From the NCBI GenBank assembly GCA_016490735.1, contig JAEMWC010000127.1:443501-507500 (forward strand): 64,000 bases of DNA, written 5' to 3'. Of this stretch, positions 14,901-26,900 are shown one piece after another; position 1 is the first letter of the stretch; every line of letters begins with the position of its first letter. Under the pieces are notes generated by a model. That model worked only from the letters and a program-made list of their open reading frames with translations, was not told the origin of the DNA and ran no database searches. The stretch comes from Pachyseris speciosa. Lineage: Eukaryota > Cnidaria > Anthozoa > Scleractinia > Pachyseridae. The position numbers were made by a program, and so were the translations under genes.

Positions 14901-17900
14901 TAATTATAAGATGAAAACGGCATGTTTGAGATTTCAAATAAGCCACCCCCCCTCCCCTCTCTCTATTGAACACCTCTCTCTAATAAGCCCACCGTCAATG
15001 AGGCCTGAAATTTAAAAACAAGCCCCCCGGGGGCTTAATACAGCTTTTACAGTAAAGCCTAAATTTAAGGTGTTTCTAAGAGGCTGTACTGTTGCTATGG
15101 TAACCTTATATGTCAAAAAATTGATCGCAAATTGTTGAGAAATAATTGGGAAATGTTTTGATACTATGTTCAAAGAACAAAATAGAAATTTTGGGAGTAT
15201 CGATCCATCAAAGAGTTGGTGTTTAAAAATTACGAAACCATTTTGAGCCACCCTAAGGTAACTTTTAAAGACACCAAAGGTCTAAACTAGTTATGCTAAT
15301 AAAATTACAATTGATATTAACAAGCAGGTAATACAGTGATCAATCTGTGTACCTGTTTAAACATGTCTGTGTCCCTTGCTGTTAAATGAACAAGATCCAC
15401 TAAGAATAACCAAGGAATGTCACAATCTTCACTGACAAGAAGGGGCACCAGTGCAGATTTCTGTAGGGCAGATCTATTATTCAAATATACAGAAACAGGG
15501 GATCAGTTGCAAATGTATGTTACATAACTTCTTCTAAATGACAAGACTAATAAAGAATGGTGATCATGTGTGAGAGTGCACTTTTGTGTGTCTATGGAGC
15601 CATGGGAAGTACAATGTACAGTCTCTATGCTAAAGCCTTCTGTGCATCCACTCCTTGGGGAGTAAAGCTGACATTTTGTCATCACATGTCATGCCACAAT
15701 GATTGTAACTGTTGATGATCAATGCTTTCTAGGCTACAAAAGATATTAATATAGTGTGGTGCACATTTAATTAAAGCCTACCTTTGCTGAGTGAAGCATC
15801 CCTGAAGAACACTTAATGAAAATGATACACATTGACGGCGAGCCTGCACCATGGTACTGATCCATCTCTCTTCCTGGGATCGCTAATATGATAACCACAA
15901 CTGTATTGATATGCTGTGGTTCAATTTTATCCTTGGCTCAATTTTTATTTCCCTTTTTTTCGTGCTCATTATCATACATTACCATACTCAAGAACAAAAG
16001 AAAATAACAATCGAACCAAGGATAAAAATTAATTGAACTACACCAAATACACTATACAGCAAGTAATATCATGAAAATAGGTTAATATATAATTTATCTT
16101 AAATGCATCAACATCATCATCATCATCATCTACTTTGTTTTTATTTTTTTATTTATTTATTCTTTTTCTCCACTGGACTCCTAGTTCCGTGTGACGGGTG
16201 CTCGGTCTGGGGCCTGGGTGTGGCAGGCGGGGCTTGTGGTTGGGTTGCGAGTAGGGCAGGCTTTATGGGGTATTCTGCTGACCTGGGTTTGTGTCGGCGG
16301 TACCAGACCCCAGGTCCCTGAGCACCCAAGCTCCATTTCTGACACAGGCATTAATTCCCAAATAGGTCAAAATGAAATTCCTTTGTCTCTCAACCGTAAC
16401 TATTCATAAGAAGACGAAGGAATTTCATTTTGACCTACAATCTTCAACAAATCTCTTGGGAAGGTTGAAATAATCCGTCTTGTGAATGTTCCCCCCCCCC
16501 CCCCCTTTTCAATGTTGGGTCAATGTTCAATCGAAACACACAATTTACATGCTTTTTTTATCTGCTAAACATCCAACATTGAACTGGGGGAAGGGGGAAG
16601 GAGAAAACATCGACACCAATGAACAGTTAAAGTACAGTGTAGTCGAGGACACTTTAGGCCTCATGATCGCCAAACCTTCCCAAGTAAAATTGACGGAGAT
16701 TTTTTGACTTAGGTTAAATCAAAAATAACCTGAGATCAAAATTAACTTAACCTGTAACATAGACAACAATGATAAAAGAGACTCATTGTACTATTATCTG
16801 TCCAGGAAAATAACAAAAATTATTTTTTTTTGCCTTCATGCAGCATTTTTTGTCATGCCATAAATGACAGAGTTTTATCAGTGCAAAATTTTAACATATT
16901 CACCCATTGTACAATGTACATGTACAACTGTATGTTTAACTCATCATTTGAAAATTCTGTTGTAATCACTGACAGCAAAAATTAGTACAGCACTGTATTG
17001 TCTTTGAGACAGTGGCACCAAAGCAACCTAAATCCTTGACTTTAAGAATGATCACTTTACACCAAATGAAACTAACTAGAGAAGCTGACCCCTCACAGAT
17101 TAAATTTTATATTATTTTAAATATAAATGGTTTTCAAACTTACTTTTGAGTAATTCTTTTCTTCATTCAATGAGCGGTTATAACTATCAGCCAAATACTT
17201 CAGTTGCTTGGTCTGATACAAGATAGGTGCATCTTTTAATGAAAGTAAATCAGTTTTTTCTTCAGACAAAAGACTGCTACATTCGGAAGATCTGTCAGAT
17301 GTGCTATCATCAATGGCCATTTGTGAGGTCTCCTCAGCAATACTTAAGGTTGTACTCACACAACCTTCACTAGGCTGGCTGTAGGACTGGGTGAGTCTTT
17401 CCATGATTACCTGACTGATCAGGTTGCAAACAGTTCCTGGGTGTAAAGAGTAAAGACTACATAAAGCACACCACCACACCATGTAACCCAGATGAAAGAT
17501 TAAACCCTGGGTGAACAATAAGGCACACCTTAAAGTATATATTAACTTAGAGTAAGGTTTACCATTTGTATCACAGAAATAACAAGCACTCACTGGTTGA
17601 CATTTTCGTTGAGTCTACAGGGCGGGGCAAAAGTGCTGTCCAATAGCCCAGGGCTAGTGGAGTGACCTGTCGGGCTAGCATTTTTTTATCACAAGTTGCC
17701 TGACGGGCAAGCAACACTTGCTGAGATAAACTAAATGTTGGGAGTGTTTGATGTAATGGTTGTTGATTCCATATAAATTATTTACTGAAAGCTACGTTTT
17801 GTATTTTCATAACAAAACGATCAAGAAAACAATATGCATCCATGCATGTATCTATAGGTGTAATTAAAGTACGTACAGATCACGAACTCAAAAATTTGTG

Positions 17901-20900
17901 AATAATTTTTTATGCGAGTAACAGTGAGTTAACTTTAAGGTTATTTTGGACCATTCAAACTGAAGATGCTTCAAATCTAATGTACATGTAATTTATCTAA
18001 AGATACAATTTGACCGTTAAGCAGTAGTGAAAATAAAATTCAGGCTTCTACGGTATTCAAACCCACGACCTCTGCCATACCGTTGCAGTGCTCTACCAAC
18101 TGAGCTAACAAGCCAACTGGGAGCTGGTCATTTTGTTGGTTTTAATTATGCAAATTAAATTTGAGGTGCCGAAGGTGGGTCATTTCCCGGCTTTTTTGAC
18201 ATTTACTTGACAGGTTGAGAGGCTTTATTGATGTGCTACAGCTCTCTTCAACTGTTTGGAAAAAAGTCTGCAGCACATGTTTCACATGTGTAAAAGGAAG
18301 CCTTTATTTCGTTAAAACATGTCTGTAGTATTAGGAACGATGATTCACAGTAAAGAGGATATCTCCGATGATTTATGGAAACTGGAATCGCAAACATTAT
18401 TAAAGCACGTGTAAATTGGTGCAAACTACATATGTATTCGCGAAAGAAATACCAAAATGTTTTAAATTCCTAGCTATATATTGTAAAAGGCATGTTTACT
18501 TATTAAACTTTTTTGATATTTTAACATAATTATAAAAAAATAAATTTGGGCTAGCTCCTCAAAGCTCCGAGCTAGTACCATAATTCTCAGCAATGTAACG
18601 GGCAAGCTGTTTTTTCCATTTTCATCTCACCCTGGTCTAGTGTCATTACCAAAACATGCAGGGAATAGAATCTGACTGGTTGCAGCTTACACTGTATGTC
18701 TGGGTACTAAAATAGCTGCGGTTGACAAGTTTATGTCACTGCCAATCACTGCACCCTTCTGATTGTCACACCATCTTGGGGATTTTTCTCCAACCCAGTA
18801 ATAGTACCCAAGGCTGTTACTAATTTTTTATGTAGACGGGGATGTACAAAAAGTAGCCATGGAATCACGCTGTTGTCATATAGTCAATATGCTGTTTTTC
18901 TATGAAAGTAGCTGAGGATCTAGTCCAGAATTATCAGAATTGACCTGAGTAACATGCACTTTTTCAATGATACATGTACTAAATCAGATGGTTGGCAAAA
19001 CACAGATCAAAAAAGATTCACACAAATGAATTTAATTTATTAGGGTTGAATGTAGATAAAAGAATGTAGACATGCAATGTATGAAATGCAAACCAGCTAA
19101 TGATAACAGAATTATCACTAGGAACAGTGCTAGCAATTTAAAACTGAATTGATAAAGTATGAGCTCACGATAAGACAATTACCTGATGTCAGCTCTATTT
19201 CAGAAAGGCTGCTTGCTAATGAAGGTAAATAAACAGTGTCTGGTGATGCTTCAGAGATCTGAGAGAAGGCAAGAAAAATAATACAATCATGTGTGAAAAT
19301 CTGGTCTGTATATAAAATTATAATACAATTATAAAGTTAAAAAAGTAAAAGTTTGCAAAAACAAACAAACAGACTTCCAAACAAATTACAAACAAACAAA
19401 AAACAAGTGTCCGAGTTTCCAATCAGGAGGCAGAATAGAACCGACACAAACAATGGCCACAAAGGAGGCTACAGGAACTTAGCCACCAAAATTTAAAGGC
19501 CACAATGTTATTGGTCAGTTCCTGGAATGGGACGTTCGGCTTGGTTCAGCAGACGGTGGGGAGGGAGAATAGGACTGACACAAACAACGGCTGCGAAGGA
19601 GGCTAGACCTATCCTGGTTGTAGCTCTATGGTTATTATAACTATGTGCTGTCTGGACATTCTTTAGTTACTCTGTACGTCATTTTCGAAACCTTTACAGA
19701 ACTTCAGGTTATTGTCTTTGGAAAATCTTTGGAAGACTTTGGGTGACATTTGTTATGAGTTGGCATCAGGTAAACACCAGGATCTTTAGATGTCTTCAGG
19801 TTACATATATCATGGGTAAAGTCTTTTAAACTTTTGAGAGGGTATATATGTCTCACTACATTCAAGTGACATCACATCACTTTACAGGTGTTAATGATAT
19901 TTAGCTGCTGTTTTCAGATACATTATTGAAGATTGTATTATCAAGTTTACAATTCACACATATTACCTTCAAAGACACTTTAAATATGTTTGAAAGACTT
20001 TTTACAATCTGCTCATCTGTCACATTCAACTGCAAAATAACAATAGTGCTGTCTCTATAAAAACTTCCAAACAGCTTAAGCAGTACCAGTAGCTAACATG
20101 ATGGGTGAAGACAGTACTCTAAAATAAACAAAATACACTACTTCAATAACTGTTGTTTATATTCTGACTGTGTGGTAAGCATTAATACTTGGCATTTGTT
20201 CACCTTGTGGCATACAGCTGTACAGTGTATTGATGCTTTGTGCAGGTCACCATCTTTATATAAGGACATGGTCATATCTGACTGTATACCCGGTCATCAC
20301 TACAGTGAAGTGAATTTACCAACAACATGGTTCAGAGCCACAAGAACCCACAACCCATTTTTCAAGCCTGGTTATTTCACACCTACAGTGTACATTATAC
20401 ATGAAGGCAAACTTTGTTAAAGAAAAGGTAATAGCAGTTGCATCCAAGAAACAAACACCCAGAAATGCTATACATGTAAATATTGACAATTTCATTAACC
20501 TGGGCCAACCTGCAAACCTTCTTAGGACATCCAAGGAGTAGGTAGTATACAATACATGTATCATTCACCAAGACTGGCTTTCTTGATACACCAGATACAG
20601 CAGGGTTATCATTGGCACCCAGCCCTAATATATATATTGTAAATTAAAGCAGAGGTGAGTGGAAAATCATAGTTTGACAAGAACTAAAAGGTGAAATTCA
20701 TAGCAGTCCTTTGAGGTTATGATATTCAGCTCTGCTTAAAAATACATTCACAGGGTCCAAACTAGAGGAAGGTCTTACTTCGACAGCCCGGTACAATCTG
20801 GAGTGTACATGTACTTAAATCATGTCCAACATGTTGGCAAAACATGACCACAGTCTCATTGTCACAGGTATTTGTAACATACTTATGGTACTAACCCTCC

Positions 20901-23900
20901 CATGAGAAGGCTCATCTTTATCAAATGCATCCTTTGTTCTCTTAAATTTATAACTTTCTGAAGGAGAGGAAGAACTAGTTGGGGAAGTGCGCTTCCCACA
21001 TTTATCTCCAATTTCTTGTGAGTGATCATCAAAATCAAAAGATTGGGGTAAAGATCCATAACCACTGTCTTGAGTATGAACAGCTGAATCATCTGTTATA
21101 GGTTTCAGGCTTGTCCTCATAGGAATGCCTTGGCCATCTGATGGAGGTGATGTTGATAGGCCTCCTTGATTCAGCCTGGCAAGGCGGCGACGCCTCACCT
21201 GTAAAAAGTTATACACATTATTAAAATATATTGATCATACCTCCTTGTGGAAATTTTTTTCACAGCGTATAATCCTGTAGACTAATGTAAGTAGTCATAC
21301 AGGTAGCCTCACATTAGTGGTCCCAGAAATGGTTTGAAAATCAGCCAAAAGTGTGTTACAGTGTCTGCGCTCCAACAATATCTATGCCCCTCACATAGAT
21401 GATTTATTACCACAATGGAATTACACCTGAAATCAGTTTGTTAATTAAAACCCCAGTGCAATAGGGGAATTTTGCAAGCCAGTTTGGAGAAAATGAGACA
21501 GTACACACTGCTCAATTTACAGTACCGCTCTGAGATATGCAGCCAAAGATCGACACATTAAATGCGTTGGCAAGAAATGCGTTAACGCATTTGCACTAAC
21601 GCGTTGCGCATAGAAAATGTGCATACAGCAAAGCTCATTAGTATGTATGAGATAGCTTATTGTTTTCCTTTAGTTGATGTCTCATTGTTTGTTTAAAACG
21701 ACCTTCAATTTCCCTTCCTTAACTTCCGCACCACAAAACTAAAATAACTTCGAGTGTGAATTTTCGACGTCATGGCAAATCCGGTTTTACAAGGTGTACA
21801 GAGATGATTAAAATGGCAAAATATTTCTTCAAGGCTGGAATTCGATATAGTAAAGCTTATGATGCGCCGTTTAAAAAGAGTAATTTCTTTGCAAGCAAAG
21901 TATACTGTCATAAAATTCACAAAGTCTACGGTATTGTTATTTCTAAGTGAAGTTTTGGCATCGTGGCAAACATAAAAATAGTGATATCTCCGCTTCTACA
22001 AGGCATACAGAGACAGTTAAAAATAATGGCAAAAATAATGCTCTTTCTTAAAGGCTGAAATTCAATCTAAAGCTGTTTTTGATGCGCCGTTTCAAAAGAG
22101 TAATTTCTTTGAAAGCAAAGTCTACTGTGATGTTATTCTTAGCTCCCCACCAGCAAGCGTGAATTTTCAGTGTCACGGCAAACATAAAATAGTGATATGT
22201 ATGGTTCTACAAGGCGTACAGAGACAATTAAAATGACAAAATACTCTTTTTTCAAGGCTGAGCTTTGATATAAAGCTATTACATTGTATGATGCACCGCT
22301 TAAAAAGAGTGATTTCTCACACTAGTGAGCGTGAATTTTCGGCGTCACGGCAAACATATATATCTCTGCTTCAGATGAACTTAATTCAGACCGATCCAAA
22401 TTAACAAAATTTTAAATGAATTTGCCATTCCACAGACATTTGTAATATAGTTCAGGAAGCTACAAAGTTAATTGGAACACTAGTGATCTGAAAACTTGTG
22501 GAGGTTTTTTGCAATATGATACGCTTCATTGCGATGTTTAGAACATTATACAAATTTCAATCTGCATGACTTGTCAGCAGCATTTGCGAGACGACAAGTC
22601 ATTGTCTTTCAAAACAATGTTGCACAAAGAAAATTTACTGCAGTGAATGATAATAGATAAAACACACAGAAGAAATGCGTCTTCTAACGCACTTTTTGAA
22701 CCTATTAACGCAAAAAAATGTGCACATGTTTTGCGTTTGTGTTGGCCGCTTATCTCTGAGCGGTACTGTACATTCTAGGAATTTGCAAGTCCACTGAGTT
22801 AAGTTTTGAGGATACTTTTAGATCCATCTTACATCACTGGAAGAGTGACACTGCTGGTTGACTAATTTTTGGATTTACTACATTTGTAAGTGAAAAAGGT
22901 TAACAAATATACAGAGCAGAGAATAATGTTCACAACTCAGTCTTTGATTTCAAAGACACCATCATGAACTGACATGTACATGTAGTAGAAGAATAAGGTC
23001 ACGAGGCACATGTACATATTGTAAACACTACGTACCACATAAATATTGTAATCATAACTATAACATTCTTGAATCTGATTGGCTGTCGACACCTATGATT
23101 TGTATAGGTAATCACATGATTTCAAGTGCAATTTGGAATAAATAAGCAAGAGTAAATTTTTTCAAAGACTCACAAAATTGCACAAGCCCGTAGGGTGAGT
23201 GCAACTTGTGGTCTTTGAGAAAAATTTAAGATAGCTTCTTAATTTTGCAGAAGCAACGCAACGCAGGTGAATCAAACAACAGTTTTCTGTCAATGATCTT
23301 AAAGTGTTTTAGCTGTAAAAACTGGCTAAACAATTACAGGCTACAGCTATAAGGCTACTTTGTTTGCCAAGTGTCTATCAAGTGCTGTAATCATTACCTT
23401 CAGGCTTTCTGGTTCGTAATCTTCGCTTTGTTTGTCCTTGTTTGTTTATTTATCTCGGCGTTAATTCACTCCAGTGTAGTGTTGAATTCAACGGACTCAT
23501 AATTCCAATTACTTCTGTAATTCCCTTCTCTGGACACCACTGTTTCCAAACAGACAGCCAGAAAACAGTGCTTTTCACAGCTGTTTCTCCTTTTTAGAGT
23601 TGTTTTGCAGCTTCTCTGCTGTTATTGCGGTCATGAAAGAAAACCTGCTCAAAATGCCAGCCATTGTTTTCGCTCGTAAGAGTTGCTCGCAGCTCTTCAG
23701 ACTTTGCGCCATTCAAAGGCCGCATTTGATTGTTTCAATTTCAGTTCGTTTGTTTATTAACCAATCAGAATCGTCTGTCGTTTACCTCTTTTCTGCACTG
23801 AATTACCTTTTTTCTACACCAAATTACCTTACCATGTGTGACCTCTCACGCGAAAATGTTAACAAACGAGTTCCCGTTTAGAACGGAATTCCGTTCACCA

Positions 23901-26900
23901 GTCGTTTCTTATCCGTTCAAACGGCTTGGGTCATCCATACAAACGACTTGGGTAGCTGTTCAGAAAAAATTTCCATCCGTTCTCACGGCTTGGGTACCAG
24001 TGTAGAAAATATCTGCACTCGTTTGAACACCTTCGATCAGCCGTTCATAAAAATCCTCCATCCGTTCGAAGTAGAGGACGTCAGTAGAACCCACGATTTT
24101 TGTTTGTCGTGACACCACAAATTCACGCTTGTCGACACTTGCAAAATAAGCTTGTAAAGAAATTATTCATCAATAAACGGCGCATCATAAGCACTTTTGT
24201 AACCGAAATTCAGCATGTAAGGACAGAGTATTTTGCCGTTTCAGTCCTCTCTGTGCGCCTTGTGGGACCAGAGATATCACTGTAACATAAATAAAACAGG
24301 CTGTTTAGGATTGAATTCATTGTTTCATTTGTCAGACTTTATGTCACTGGTTGATTTTGTGCCGTGCAAAAGCCATAGAGAACAAAAACAAAACATTGAG
24401 CACTCTTTAGTGTCCTTCAAGTTTTGTTCATCGGAAACTGTGGAGCGTTGAACTGCGCTGCAACATGAGTTGAAAATGAAGGAAGCGGGTGAGGTTATTT
24501 CATATCTGAAGACGCCGACGTGTGAACTAAATGTGGCGACAAGATTACCAAACCCAGACAGAAACGCATGACGGACAAGTTTTCTGATTAAAAAAAACGT
24601 TGCTTTTATTAAAACACTGTTCTGTATTCAATCACACGAGATTATAACAGAGAAAAAAAGAAAAGACTGAATCACTGTAAACTCAGTGATGTGGCTAAAA
24701 AAACTCACAAGTTGGCGGTTCATGCCACTGATCTGACTGATAAAATTTCAAAGCCCGTCAGCAACACATGTGACAGCGCATGACATCGGACAAGTTTTCT
24801 GCTAAAAAAAACCTTGCTTTTATTCAAAAACCGTTCTATATTTAATCACGCAAAAAAAAGAAAAGACTGAATCATTGTAAAGTCAATGATGCGCTAAAAA
24901 ACTCACAAGTTGGCGGTTCTTGCCACTGATGTGCAATTGTTGTTGAATGAAAATTAATTAATATTCATGTTCGTGTATAAACGTTCACATCGCAGGCAGA
25001 TCAATGATCATTTTTATGTTATGAATTGTTTTAGGAGCTTTTTCGATTGTTTCTTCCTTTTGATATGAAAGAAAAGTTGTAAAGAGGTGCAGAACCACAA
25101 AACTGAATTCTAAACTTTATAAATTACAGACAGTAATTTTATCTCTCTCCAACTACAAAGAGGTGGATCATGTTGTCATTTTCAGTCAACGCAGTCAATT
25201 ATCGAAATATTTGTGCTCCCGAAAAGAAAAGATTATAACTTGCGTTCGATTTGTATTCTTGCAGTAATTTTGGTCTCTATTCATTCCGCTTTAACGAAAA
25301 TGTTCACAGGACATGAATTTTTTTTTTCGTGGCTGTTGTTGCGTTATCTGTCACATGTTCCGAACTCGTATGCAAATTTTTAGTGAGTGATAAAAAGGTG
25401 CCGAATGACCTTTGTGGTTTCGTTTGCATTTGCAAAGTTTAGATCAGTTTAATTAGCTGAATTTGTTTTTAGATCCTAGTTCAGAACGTTTGTTTTGTTT
25501 ACTGTTTGGCTACTTTCCGTGTGTAATCGTGGGTTACCTATTCGTTTGCTATTAAAACCGTTCACACTTATTTTTGGATGTTGAGAGGTGATCAGTTCGC
25601 TTGGTGTTTTACATAGCTGTGGTTACGAGTTCACCGACGTTCATTCAAAACAAGTTTTTGTATTTGGGGTGGCTAATGGTTCTTCAACTGAATACGTGTC
25701 TCGCAGAATTTTTGTCAAATTTCACAGGTCTTGGAGTCTCGAATCTTTTCACTTTGTCGTCTTGGAGTGTCGATTTCTTTTGCAAAGCTGGGAAAGTCTC
25801 GGGCTCGCAGGAAATATATTAGTCTCAACGTCTCGCAAAGTCTCGGATATAATTATTTTTCATTCGCCTTCCCTTGTATTGCGTCTTCGGTCAGTCACCG
25901 GTTCTCGGCTATGCGTTCGAAGTTTTCCATTCATGGTCATCTAAATTCGCAATGTTTATGTGAGCTGCTTACTCGTTAATGACCTCCCATCAATATATTT
26001 TCAACGAGCCGTCTGGGCGTTCATAGCTACTCGTTCGAAATTTTCAATGAGCCGTTCAGTCGTTCATGACCATCCGTGTGAAATTTTTAATCAGCCGTTC
26101 AGGGTTCATAGCAACTTGTTTGAAATTTTCAATGAGCCGTTCACAGTTCAGTATCGTGCGTTTCAAACGGGTTGATGACTCGTTTCTTACCCGTTCAGTA
26201 GCCGTGCGTTTCACCCGTGCACGGAACCCGTTTGTTTACGTTTTCGCGTGAGAGGTCACATGTTTCCCAAAAACTGCATTTCTCTTAGCCAATCAGAATC
26301 GAGAACTTTTTTCATGTATATTATTAAAGCAGTAATTGGATAGTCTACACATACCTAATTAACTAGACAGTACAAGCATTGCATGTGCTGCAATAGGACA
26401 GTTGCACTTTAGTACGTTCTTTTTACGCATTGTGTATTGAAAACTGTTGCCTTTTTTACCTGAACAATTTTATTTTACTCTTATTTCTTTCTTTAATTTT
26501 ATTATAGGTACGATTAATTGGTAACAGGACTTCATGACGTCCAATTCAGTCTGTAATCAAACTTGTGATTAAACAAATTAACCACTTGTATGATTACAGA
26601 CCAAACTGGACTCCAATCAGTACTATTTTCATTACTAATCATGCCATGTTTATTGTACATGGTGAGATGGATGGTTATAAGATTAAATACGTGTACATCA
26701 GCTGGGTGTAGTCTAAGCAAGAGGATTAATAATTATGTCTCAAGGAAATGCAGGACCAAATAGTAAAGGTTGCTTAGCTGAAAAAAATTGCCGATAAACG
26801 ATGTATGAGGTTACATGTAAGTTTAAGAACACTTAACTCAAGACTTACAATAAAGAATAACTTAATACAATTCAGTGAGCATGGTCGAATACAACGTGTC

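Noticed and set aside
17117..17593. A 158-codon minus-strand frame beginning MSACYFCDTNG
   Set aside because: Its first third runs through an intron; the acceptor at 17437 and phase with exon 4 show the coding part starts at 17436 (UBE4B exon 5).
18043..18114. A functional tRNA gene
   Set aside because: The length and boxes fit, but the T arm, the anticodon stem and the base before the anticodon are wrong; a tRNA-derived repeat is more likely.
25588..25979. Three overlapping plus-strand frames of 73-118 codons
   Set aside because: They lie in a transposon interior, overlap in different frames and show no domain or codon bias.
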